Source: Cycas panzhihuaensis (lineage: Eukaryota > Cycadophyta). From it: a stretch of DNA of 64,000 bases. The notes below the pieces were generated by a model. It ran no database searches. It was not told the origin of the DNA and worked only from the letters and a program-made list of their open reading frames with translations. Made by a program: the position numbers and the translations under genes. Where the stretch lies: contig CM041465.1 of NCBI GenBank assembly GCA_023213395.1, forward strand, positions 138,205,741 to 138,269,740, given 5' to 3'. This document shows, piece after piece, positions 11,870 through 21,970 of the stretch (position 1 is its first letter; the number at the start of each line of letters is the position of its first letter).

Positions 11870-13061
11870 ATGCTAGTAGTAAAGTTAGATCTCGCATCCA
11901 GAATTCTGCTAGGCAATACTTCCTCATGGATAAAGTATTATACAAGAGGTCCTTTGATGGGATCCTCCTCCACTGTGTCACTACCGACGAAGCTGACCAA
12001 ATACTTCGTGAATGCCACCACGGTATTTGTGGGGGTCACTTTGGGGGCCAATCTATGGCTCAGAAGATCCTCCGCATGGGTTACTTCTGGCCGTCCCTAT
12101 TCAAAGATGCCCACGCTTTTGCCTTGAGATGTCGGCGATGTCAAGAACATGCCAACATCTCCCACGTGCCTTCTGAGGCCCTTCACCCCATTATTTCTCC
12201 ATGGCCTTTCGCTCAGTGGGGGCTAGACCTCATCGGGGCTATCTCTCCACCTTCATCGTCACAGCACAAGTTTATCTTGACTGCCATGGAATATTTCACC
12301 AAATGGGTGGAGGCCATTCCCTTAATTACTACTCCTGGTAAAACGATAGCTATATTCCTTTACCGACATCATTTGCCATTTTGGATTCGGACGTCTTAAT
12401 CACTGACAATTGAACCCCCTTTTATAACAAGGAGACAGATGAGCTTTACGAGAAATTCAAGATTTCTCACAAGACTTCTTCTCCTTACTATCCTCAGGTA
12501 AATGGACAGGTAGAGTCATTCAATAAGACTCTCATCAATATCTTAAAGAAAACTATTGCTCAGCCTCAAAGAGACTGGCACCTTCAGCTGCCTTCCACTT
12601 TGTGGGCTTACTGCACCTCTATCCGTTCCGCCATGGGAATGACCTCATTCTCCCTGGTCTACGGTACCAATGTGGTAATCCCATTGGAGGTAGAGATTCC
12701 CTCCTTGTGAGTCTCTCTTCAAGGTCTCATTGATGAAGAGTCGATCCGTTAGGCTCACCTTCTGGACCTCGAGGCTTTGGACGAGAAATGTTTAGCCGCT
12801 TATCAGGCTAACCTGGCGTCCAAAGCTCACTCATAAAGGACCTACGATAAACATCTTCATTCCCGTCCTTTATTTCCTGGGGACCATGTCCTCAAATTAG
12901 AATATCTTCATGACTGTTTGACCAAATTCAAACCCAGATGGGTTGGCCCTTTCATAATTATTGAGACCCTCGGTAATGGCACTTATAGGATTGCCACCCT
13001 GGAAGGCCTTGAGTTTGAGAAAGCTGTTAATGGGAAATTCCTTAAGAAATTTTACTTGTGA
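11870..13061 (+). pseudogene. TE1 integrase
   Basis: Integrase inserts the DNA copy. The HHCC zinc domain is seen as CHHGICGGHFGG through CRRCQEH, followed by the core: W-G-L-D-L-I-G (first Asp, about 12220), L-I-T-D-N (second Asp, about 12400) and NGQVESFNK (Glu, about 12500). So all three catalytic acids survive. The tail runs through KPRWVGPFIIIETLGNGTYRI and ends FLKKFYL at TGA 13059-13061. A frameshift near 12390 and a few stops (12707, 12836) disrupt it. Spacing to the upstream RNase H is about 150 bp. Confidence 0.93.
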
Positions 13062-13692
13062 CCTTGTTGTCACTTCACGCATGCTCCGAAATGAGCCTAA
13101 ACTACCATCTTGAGTTGTGCCCATTTCTCCCAGCCACAGATAGAATGGCAACTTAGGATGGCCTCCTCTTTTTCTTTCTGGTTCCTCCCATGGAACCCGT
13201 GTTCCCATATCCTTTTGGGACTTTTGTCTTCCTATTTGGGCATCCCCCAATTAGGATGACGCTCTGGAGTATCGTTACTCCCCCTCTCTCACCTGGTGTT
13301 TCCTTCGCATATCCTGCTATGCTCCTCCATGGACATGCATGTCGCTCTATTTCTAACCCCACATGTGCCTATCACCTCCACTTATAGTGGTTGTGTGTGC
13401 TCATGTTAGATATATAGCCATGCATGGAAGGAAATATATGCATCATATAACAAAGCATCTATAACATACATATCATCTATCACACATGATATACACATCA
13501 TCACATATCAAAATGGGGTACCAATTACCCCGTCTATATATATACATCAAAATCATATGTCACATACATATATGAAGCTTGTATCCTTGGGGGTAGCCCG
13601 TATCCTTGCGAGAACAATCATATGACTCTATATATATGACCCCTTGGAGGCTCGTGCTTTCCCCTGCCAAAATCAAATACATATGTCCTACT
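13062..13692. other. TE1 intergenic stretch between integrase and antisense gene
   Basis: No gene is supported. 13390-13640 is AT-rich with many short CATATATA/CATCATA steps. It lies just past the 3' end of the antisense gene, where that transcript would terminate. Plus-strand frames at 13153-13387 show no recognisable motif. Confidence 0.5.
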
Positions 13693-15620
13693 CTATTGTT
13701 GCCTTGCTCCTGGGGCACCATCTCCTGGTCTGTGTGATCCCTCTCCTGGGGACCACATCCCTCTGAGGCTCCTCCTAGGCCTCCGCGAGCTCCCTGCCTC
13801 GCTCCCCTCGTCACGTGGCCATATCGAGGTCATCGCTACCGTGTGGGTATACATCCTACTCCTGTTCGACCTCGATGCCACCTGGTCTACCAACTAATCG
13901 TATCTAGCCTGGATACGATCCCTCTCTCCCTCTACTCCCCAGAGTGTCTCCTCCATGCTCCAGAACCTCTCCTCTGTCCCTTGGAGATGCTCCTCTAGGA
14001 CTGCCATCTAGACCCTGCTCTCGGTGTCTCCACTTGCTCCCCCTTGAGCCTCTATAGCCTGTACGCGACCCCGCAACGTGTCCCGCTCGCCCCTGGCCTC
14101 ATCTAGCTCCCGCTGCATCTGTCCCTTGAATGCTATATGCTCCTGGGACTCTACAGCCCAGATATCTCTCGCCCTCGCCAATGGGGCTAATGCTGCCATG
14201 TGGGCACCTGCCGATCTAGGTGCATCCTCTACCTGGATGGGTGGCTGCCCCTCTACGTACACCTGAGGGAACATCTCCCTCACCATGGCCTCTACTAACC
14301 GCCGGATCTCTGTGGTACCTACAAATCTAACATACCATATATCAGTATATATCCAACTGCATACTAAAATAAAACCAAATCAAACTATCTATCTGGTTAT
14401 CAAACGATGGGAAATGGTTAGGCCTCACTGTGGTGGCTCCTCTGCCCGTGCGATAACCTCTCCTCCTGGCTCCCCGCTAGCTGTTGGTACCTCCTCCTCA
14501 AGTACCACCTCTGCCCGAGCATCTTTTCTCACTGGGACTAGCTTAGCTATTGCCTCTCCAGATCTCCTCATAATCTGTAGCCTGCAGGCCCTCGTCATTG
14601 GCCCCTACTCTCCTCTGCAGCCTCTGATGGGCCTGCCTCTCCGCCGGCAGTCCTGGATGGCCCCACTGCTCCTCCTGCTTTCCTCGATGGACCTACCTCT
14701 CCCGTAGGTCGTGACAGGCCAGCCCATCTCCTCCATCTCCATCGTCATCATCATCACCTGGGAGCATCCCTACTCTGCCTATCTCATCGTCATTGTCCCA
14801 CCTCACTGCCTTATACGGATTTTCCACATAATTCGTCATAGTGAGGAGGTCCAGTGATGTAGCCTCCATTGAGCGTCAGACATGGGCATGGTCCTCTATC
14901 CCTCTCAGCCTGCTCTGCCACCTGTGGACCATCGAGGCCCACTTTGCAATGGGGTGTGGTCCCCCTGCTGGTGTCACTGCTCCAAAATGATCGAAGAACT
15001 AGCACTATAGCAACATGCTATAGGATAGCCCTCCCCTGCCTGTCATCCTGATAGCATCTAGCTGCGCGACGAGGTTCGCCGCTATCAGGGTGGCCCAATC
15101 CATCCTCTTGCTGGCCTCATAATGGTGCACTGCATCCATCCATCCCCTAGGGATGTCCCTATAGTTCTGTTTCTGGGAAACCTGGAATAAAATGCACAAT
15201 GTGATGAGCTTCATCACCCGAGGAATCCTGGACATAACCATGGTCTGGAGAGGAACTCCTCTCCTCACCCATCTATCTGCTCCTGTGAAGAACACTGCTA
15301 CCTCTCTGTGTTCTGCCTTATTGCTAGGCAGCGCTCCCAGTGCAGCCAGCCTCCCAGTCGCTGATACCCCCAGCATCTGCCTAATATCCCTCGGCATCAC
15401 TGTCATGTCTCCCACCTCGGGTAGGTGGAAAACGTGCCTCCTCCGGTCCCAGTGTGATACAATATCTACTAATAATCGCTAGTCTAACGTATATTGAGGT
15501 GTCTTCGGGGCCTTAAACAGGCCACACCTCTGCAGGACCCCCTTATCTTCCCTGGACATCATCTCGATGTAGCTGAGCATCTCCATCCCTATGTTCTAGC
15601 AGTTATCCACCATGATAACA
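13693..15620 (-). pseudogene. TE1 antisense gene: plant-mobile-domain-like protein with C-terminal coiled coil
   Basis: Read on the minus strand, about 15590-15480 gives REDKGVLQRCGLF and then LLVDIVSHWDRRRHVFHLPE (about 15480-15416) and VGDMTVMPRDIRQMLGV. This matches the plant mobile domain pattern I know (a valine/leucine helix, W-R-x-E-T-H-T-F-H-L-P-x-G-E-x-T-I-T-L). The frame continues to about 14760, ending in a run of Asp (GDDDDDGDGGDG). After an AT-rich interval (about 14310-14430, GTGAGG to TTTGTAG on the minus strand, possibly an intron) comes a charged, Glu/Arg/Gln-rich coiled coil (QRELDEARGERDTLRGRVQ, 14008-14286), continuing to about 13850. Interruptions are few and mostly Q/W/R to stop changes. 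GC content is far above the surroundings. Antisense ORFs at this position are known from Tat-lineage elements; the domain call is by eye. Confidence 0.72.
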
Positions 15621-16267
15621 GCCTGTCAACACCACAAAACCAGTCAAAGTCAAGCCTATGTCAGTCCTCTATCCTCCTGGCTATCTTTCAACCCTGTTTG
15701 ATCGAGATTCGAGGCCTCATAGTCCCCCATCTTCTTTTTTCTGTAGGTTTGCCTTTTTACTGCGCTAAACTTTGCGGTACCATAAAGTTTAGCTCGGGTC
15801 CCGCAGCGATTGGGGCCCCACGGTAAAGATCGTGGCACTGTGATCTTTGCCGCAGTACAAATGGCACCCCCCCCAAAAAAATAAAAATTCCTTTAGGTGG
15901 AATCCTGTGGGGCCCACCGGGACTAGGGCTCCCTAATGCCCAGGTCCCCCCTCTTTCTGGGTCTAATTCAGACTCTGAGAGGCCGCTATTCACCCATATA
16001 GGGCACAAAAACTACATAGAAATCAACAAAAAGCACTCAAATTAAAACTTTGAAATGGGATGGGTTTCATAGGATCCACTCACTGGATCTGGCCTGGCTG
16101 TCACCATCTCGATCTGATGGTCTTGGCAACTGTCTCTGTGCTCCGATCCAACGGTCTGATCTCCCTCTGCGTGCCTCTGAAGTTGGGTGGTGCTCCGCTA
16201 CATAAGGAAATGGCTCTGGTTTCTCTCGAGAGCCGGTGAAAATGAATCTGTTTTCCATCGAATTTCC

Positions 16268-16275
16268 TTATATAG
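16268..16275 (-). promoter_or_regulatory. Candidate TATA box for the TE1 antisense gene
   Basis: The minus strand reads CTATATAAGG, a near-ideal plant TATA box in otherwise GC-rich DNA. It lies about 650 bp upstream of the first mobile-domain-like residues, leaving room for a leader or intron; GTTGACAG near 15625 on the minus strand is a plausible splice acceptor. No transcript evidence is available. Confidence 0.45.
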
Positions 16276-16790
16276 GCGGGGGCCCCGACAGGCACTAGCT
16301 CCATTTTTGCTCTCATTACAGCCATTTGGACTGTCCTGTTTCCTTGATCACCTTTGTCTTCTGGCCCTATCTCCCGTTGCGCTTCTTTGGTGTCCTTTTC
16401 GCTCTTTCTCGTGAGTGCATTTATGGCACCTCATCATTGCACTCTTTTACAGGGCCCTTCCATCTCGTTTTACGTGCCACTCCTGTGCATGCCTGAGTTT
16501 ATACTCGTTTAGCTCGTGTCGCCATCCTGGACTCATTCCCGTAGCTCTTTTCTGCTCCTGGGGTCTCCAAAGGGAATGCTCCCCTATCCAGGGACATGTT
16601 TTGCTTCCCAAAGTGACCTTTGGTACTCTAGGGTGCCTTTTCTCCGCCCGCTCTTAGGTAGTGGTTGGACTGCTTGCTCTCATCCTTGGGTAGCCTCATT
16701 GCTAGGTCCTCCTACCCTTCACGGCCACCTATTGCTTGCCTTCCGAATCTCTGTTTCATTCCATTATTATTTATTACTACCAGGACTTTA
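16276..16790. other. TE1 spacer upstream of the second RNase H
   Basis: A C/T-rich stretch with open plus-strand frames (16187-16657) that show no domain. It holds the upstream side of the antisense promoter candidate and the 5' flank of the second RNase H. I see nothing else in it. Confidence 0.4.
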
Positions 16791-16794
16791 TGTC

Positions 16795-17240
16795 ACCCAT
16801 GTCCCTCTACATTTTTACCGATGGCGGAAGTCACGGTAACCGTGGACCTTTTACCGCTGCATGGATTCTTCGCAGCCCTTCTGGACACGATTTCCTGTGC
16901 TCTGGGGTCTTCCTCCTAGAGGCTACCAATAATGAAGCTGAATACATAGCTGTTATTGAGGCCCTCACTGATGCTCTTTGTTTCCATCACGGACCTATTA
17001 TTCTGCTTTGTGACTCTCAGGTTGTGGTGTCCCATCTCACCCTGGTTTACCAGGTGCGATGCCCTCACCTGAGAACCCTTGCTTCCACTGCCAAGTCTCT
17101 CCTAGCTTGCTTCTAGTTTGTTAACATTCAGCACATTCCTTATGCCCTCAACGCTGAGGGAGATAGTCTCGTTCGCCTTACCCTTGAGCACCGCCTTCCG
17201 CTTCTTGATGATCATCCCTGATACTTGTCTGGTTACTCTG
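16795..17240 (+). pseudogene. TE1 second RNase H (archaeal-type, aRNH)
   Basis: The plus strand encodes MSLYIFTDGGSHGN (catalytic Asp), LEATNNEAEYIAVIEAL (Glu) and LLCDSQVVVSHL (Asp), the pattern of an archaeal or plant type RNase HI. It differs from the RNase H fused to RT at 11388-11714. Such extra aRNH domains downstream of integrase are known in some Tat-lineage elements and are thought to help remove the RNA template. The open frame starts at 16736. A TAG at 17114 ends it, while FVNIQHIPYALNAEGDSLVR continues beyond, so the original domain was longer. TE2 has the counterpart at 59593. Confidence 0.85.
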
Positions 17241-17631
17241 TCACCCAAGCCCTAGGTCATCATGCGCTCCGCCTTGCATTCCATTCACACCGCTGAAACC
17301 TGGCTGCTGATGAGGTTAAACTATAGTGACTACCAGTTATGTTTGCTCATCTCTTCTACTTGATTATGTATATTTCTTTGCATCTTTTGTGGTGGGGGCA
17401 GCCTCCCTCACCCTTCGTGTTTTCCAATCGATTCCCGGGTGGTACATAGGCAGCCCCTATGTTGTCTCCACCTCTACCTTCATATCCTCGTGTTCTGCCA
17501 TGACACTCGCCGACACCCTTGACTACTGTTATGATCTTGATTTATATATCTACATACATATGTACTACTGACAGTCGTGTTGCTAGAATTCGCCATCGCA
17601 CCACGCTTCCAAGCGATGAGGCTCTACTGCC
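17241..17631. other. TE1 3' untranslated spacer
   Basis: Between the second RNase H and the polypurine tract. The open frames at 17326-17571 show no motif. Confidence 0.5.
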
Positions 17632-17641
17632 AAGGGGGCAG
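17632..17641 (+). other. TE1 polypurine tract
   Basis: AAGGGGGCAG lies directly before the LTR start TGTTTCC, as needed for plus-strand priming. TE2 has the related GTTGGGGGCA at 60011-60020. Confidence 0.85.
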
Positions 17642-20385
17642 TGTTTCCTGGCTTTTGGGAATGGATACAGAGTGATCGACTCAGGTAAGTGTAGGTATGC
17701 TTCTCACCTTATTATTGTTTTCCTTTGTGATGAGTACCTGCTTGCATGCTATGATTTTGTAGATGGTCTCGTTATCATCTACACCTATCTAGCCTATGAC
17801 GACTATAGCGAGGGCATATTCCCAATGAGTGTGACACCTCAGTGGCTGCATCACTTCCTACATTCTACCCTACTCACCTTAAGACCCATTTGGCTCACGT
17901 CATCCTTGCCCGTCTGATGATCCATCGTCATTTGGTCGACTTATCACACCTTTGAGTCCCATTGTTGCTTCCTGTGGCTCATTTGTCTACTTATCTACCT
18001 CTGGGCAGGTAGGCCTACCCCCTGCTAGCCTCCTAGGCCACTGGTCCATAGCCCAGGCTGGTTGTCTGGGCCATTCTTGGCCTCTGGTCCCTTGTGGCGA
18101 TTTACGATCTTGTGAAGTTTACGATGCGACTATCATGATTTATTTTTTAAAATCCGCAGTGGCAATTCTCATATTTATTGTAGAATTACCACGTATCTTG
18201 TGACTTAACTCACCACTAGCTGTGCCCTAATCACTCAATTAGAGTTGGGGTTGGGTATTTAAGTCTTACCTAAATCATTTTAGGGATCTTTTTGCCTCAT
18301 TTTAGAAGGATCACAAGGAAAAATGCCCTGTTGTCTATTGTCTCCTACTGCTCCACTACTGTTTTAGGACCTGCAACTACTTTCCAGCACCCAGCTCTCC
18401 TTTGGTTTGGTTGTGGCATCTTCCCAGCCCCTTGCACACCTTGGAGAGGACCTCTTTGAAGAGTTTCCAGGACTTCTTTGCCCAGGCAGCCACCAAGCAG
18501 TCTCAAGTGCAGGTTTTCCTTTAGCCACCTTAGCAGGGATTCCACACCTACTACTCCATAGCGTTTTTCAGATTTCTCAACCTTTTATCAGTAGGTTTTG
18601 ACAGAGGCAAACGCCTCCCATCTTCTTCAGAGGTATTTCTTGGTTTAAAGTCTTCCTTTTGCCCAGTTTATGCCCAGTTTTGCATGGTTATTTCTAGCTT
18701 GTCTTGTCTTAATTTTGGAGATTATTTCTTGCCTTTGTCTTGGACTGTCCTTCCTACTGTTTAGGCTCCTTTTCCTGTGTTTCACACCTAGGATAGCAGC
18801 CAAAGAGGGTTGCATAAGGTTTGGGATAAAGCTGGGTGGATTCCACACCACCCTCATGCTCCCTAAGAGGCTCTTGCCCTCCAAACCTTCCTCTTTGTCC
18901 CCGTGCTACTTCTGGAGTGAGGCTAAGGGTTTGAGGCCTATTTCCAGCCACTGAAAGCAATGTTTGCACCTATTGCAACACTGGTTTATAGGCCTATATC
19001 TTCTATCTAGGCCACGCATAAGCCTCAGCTACTTGTCCCTAGCTCAACCTAGTGCTTAGCAACTCGGTTTGCTTCCTATAGCTCTCTGGTTTGCTGGGAA
19101 TCTCTTTGAGCCTCCTTCTACTCTTGTTATCTCTACTTCTAACCCTTTGTATAGCCCTACCCTCGCTGCCTTGTGGCTTCTTGATGAAAGGTAGGGTTGC
19201 TCTTTGCGGGAGGTGGGCCACTCCGAGGCTTACTGACTTATCCACCATTTATTTGGATAGTTTTCATTATAGTTTACTATTATAATATTGAATGCTAACA
19301 TATATGTATTGAGGCTTATGCTTGTTACATACATACATATGTTGTTAGGATTCTACTTTGTATTGCTAGCAACCTTTCTCCAGAAGGTGGTACTCTCACT
19401 TACTTGCAGGTACACGAGGCAAAGGACTCACCCCTTTCTCTCTCTCTTGCAGGTAAGTGCTTTTACCTGTACTTTATTTTATCATTTCATTTGCTGCCAT
19501 CATTTTCCTTTTTTCCTTTCTTGGCACTCTAGAGTCACTTTTGGGGAAGGTAAGGAAGCCCCACTCTTCATCCTACTGCGATCCCTCTTTTTCACCATGC
19601 TTTGTGGAGCAGTCTTGGACACCTTGTGGGAATGCCATTGCTTCAACCATGTCTCCATTCTGGGTATGCGCTCTCGCTCCATTTCACTTTATTTTCTTTA
19701 AAAGATTTTACACGGTAGTAATTAGATCATTTAAAAGGGAAAGGGAAATTGACTCTCTCTTTTGGTTTATATTCTATTTGCTACATTTCACACATTATAT
19801 CTATCATAGGAAAAGGTTTTAGGAAGCTTTCCCTTTTAACCTTTCCCTCTGGCTTGTAAACTTTACCCTTGCCCTCTTGGCTTGTCGTCCTTAGTTTAGT
19901 TTACTTGCATGTGTCCTAGCACCTTCTTTTCTCTTGATTGCCCTTTCGAAGGGGGGGGGAGCTCTTGATCGATTGATCTTTCCCGCTTCCTTCGTCCTCC
20001 CTCAGTTTTTTCTTCTGCCTAGCCGGATAATCAAGAAGATATTATTCATAGGTTGCTCACCTACCTACCCCTACTTGTCTCCCTCCGTTATAGGGAAACC
20101 TTTGAGGGTTTCTCTCCCTTCCCTTCCGGCCATCCAAGGGTAGGAGGACCCTTTCTCCTAGATCTACCTAGGTTAGTCTTCTACCTCCTCTCTTCTTAAC
20201 TAAAGTGGGGAACCACCGTTAGATAGTTGGGTATCATCCGTAGGTCCGGAACTCGTGCTCCGGCACATGGGGTGCCCTGCGTGGTATTTGCCTTGCTCGT
20301 AGGTTCTTATCTGCACTTGATAATGTCATTGACCGCCCTCGTTATTCCTACTTAGTTAGGTAGTTATCCTGTAAACGCGCATCCA
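17642..20385 (+). repeat. TE1 3' LTR (2744 bp)
   Basis: Starts TGTTTCC and ends GCATCCA, followed by CTCTC (20386-20390). It retains the TATA-like TATTTAAG at 18256-18263 and the GTAAGT motifs at 17685 and 19453, the second in a TTGCAG-GTAAGT context. A G-run at 19951 and small indels separate it from the 5' LTR. Confidence 0.93.
18256..18263 (+). promoter_or_regulatory. TATA-like box, TE1 3' LTR
   Basis: TATTTAAG after GGGTTGGGGTTGGG, conserved in position with the TE3 LTR (61356-61363). Confidence 0.55.
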
Positions 20386-20390
20386 CTCTC

Positions 20391-20433
20391 CTAAACAAGA
20401 TGTTCTATTTGAGTCTAAGCTATCATAAACCAC
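20391..20433 (-). repeat. LTR-X copy A, right part
   Basis: CTAAACAAGATG onward continues the LTR interrupted at 3555. It matches 28761-28803 of copy B, whose end CCAACA is TGTTGG on the minus strand. Here that end is degraded. Confidence 0.8.
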
Positions 20434-20722
20434 ATAACAAGATCTTTCAAGATATTCCAAAAGGGCAACAGAGTTAATGAGCATGCAATACAGTTAATAC
20501 TAGGAGTTGCACTAGTCAACATCTAGCCTTATAGACACCCACACCACTTTAAGAAGGAAATATAACAAATTGCCAAGAATTTGTTACAACAAGGAGCTAT
20601 TGTGGCCAATTCCAGTCCTTTTCTATCACCAGTTATTTTGATCGAAAGAAGGATGGGTCACATCAGATGTGTTCTCACTATCTTGCTCTCAACAAGTTAA
20701 CAATCAAGAATAGGTGTCCAGT
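20434..20722 (+). pseudogene. Chromovirus RT amino-terminal fragment (copy of 28804-29081)
   Basis: The sequence parallels the start of the chromovirus pol at 28804: HPHHFKKEI-like, NLLQQGAI, SPFLSPVILIE-like, KKDGSHQMC-like and LALNKLTIKNR. The match stops at AATAGGTGTCCA (20722), where element B sequence begins. It is therefore a truncated duplicate that shares the LTR-X/pol junction with the copy at 28803. Confidence 0.8.
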
Positions 20723-20739
20723 AGAAATGTACAGTAGAA

Positions 20740-21960
20740 ATCATTCCAGATGATGCATCCAGTACAATAATTGCCACTCAAGAAACTTCTTTTACATTCG
20801 ACGAAGCCAATCTATACCACACAATAGAGGAAACCAATCATATGAATGATGCTTGGGAATATGAACCTGATATGTATGGGAAACTACCATAAGATGCATC
20901 ATCCGAAGAGAACGAGACCAATGATATGATCTGATATTGGATGGACAACGCGTATGAAGTGCAACCCTCTTCCTTTTGTTGTAATTTATTTTCCAAATAT
21001 TTTTCAATTGATAGTAAATTAAATAATAATAATTTAGACTATATGTGTGTCAAAAACTTTAAAAAACCATTAGAAGATAGTATAGTAAAAGTTAAATTTC
21101 AAATAAAACACAAAGTCTATGTAAATCTGATCACAAGCCCTTATCCACCCCATCCTCACCCCCACCCCTTTCTTGACCCTATAACCCCACCCTCCAGTGC
21201 CAGAGCCAAATTGGGAGATCTAGCTAATCTTCCTTCTGACTTTAGGGATATCCTTCCAAACCCTTCCACCCAAACCCAACAGTTTGAGGTGAAATTTCCT
21301 ATCCCCAACCAAGATTCTCCCTTGGAATCACCAACCTCTATTTTAGTAAACCCTCCTAGTGACACTGAAATAGAAGATATCTTGCAAAAGGTTACAAACA
21401 TTGCTCACCCCATAGAACTTATACTAGAAGATAGGTCTATGAGGGGAAAACAAATACCCACATTCTTAGGGAAAAGAATGAAGGGCACAAACCACCTAAT
21501 CTAATGTATGGAACATTGGTTATGATACAAGATCATAGATAAAAAACAACGGGTAACTGATTTTGTAATATCCCTTTAGGATAACACCTGGTGGTGGTAC
21601 ATAGCTTATCACCATAACTTACAAACTTGAGATAACCTACAATCAACCTTTAGACTAAGGTTTGATTTATCTGAAAACTTGATCATTTTAGGTTTCTTAG
21701 TAGGGGTGTCTAAACAAGCATCTTCTTAGGTGTAGAAGATTATGGAGGCACTAGGGCATTCCCAAACTACATTAGGTCCATTTTTTCATCCATACCTTAG
21801 GAACCCTAGTAAAAAAATAGTTCCTAAAACAAGAACAACTCTGACAAGTAACATGGGAAGAAATTGAACATTCATTTGTCCAAACCTTTTCCTATTCTTC
21901 TAGCAACTAGACCATAAATAAACTATTAAAAAACATAAGGGATATAAGTAAAAACATAAA
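20740..21960 (+). pseudogene. Element B region before RT
   Basis: Translatable in pieces: ETSFTFDEANLYHTIEE (about 20800), an acidic YWMDNAYEVQP (20937), and an open frame 20941-21504 that includes an HPHPHPF run and a Pro-rich linker with DTEIEDILQKVTNI. 21560-21960 reads partly as WWWYIAYHHNL and NLIILGFLVGVSKQ, with several stops. I do not recognise a domain. Position and composition suggest the Gag-Pol linker and protease flank. Confidence 0.5.
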
Positions 21961-21970
21961 AAAGAATTTA

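Larger units (their letters stand above)
3556..20385 (+). mobile_element. TE1, complete but inactive Tat-type Ty3/gypsy retrotransposon (16.8 kb)
   Basis: The element has two 2.7 kb LTRs, a PBS next to the 5' LTR and a G-rich PPT next to the 3' LTR. The internal order is gag, protease, RT, RNase H, integrase, antisense gene, second RNase H. It is flanked by CTCTC at 3551-3555 and 20386-20390, and the uninterrupted target is visible near 28751-28760. Long LTRs, a second archaeal-type RNase H downstream of integrase, and an antisense ORF are features reported for plant Tat-lineage elements (the Ogre, Retand and Grande group). Every coding module carries stops or frameshifts. TE3 at 60737 is a relative, and TE2 a more distant one. 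Confidence 0.95.

Noticed and set aside
15656-16325. Several overlapping minus-strand frames upstream of the antisense gene as separate proteins
   Set aside because: No motif and mutually overlapping; more likely leader, intron or first exon of the antisense gene. MGDYEASNLDQ near 15725 could be a true start, but I could not join it convincingly.
21140-21180. HPHPHPHPF run in element B as a metal-binding domain
   Set aside because: It arises from a short CCCCAT/CACCC repeat in a Pro-rich linker; no supporting residues around it.
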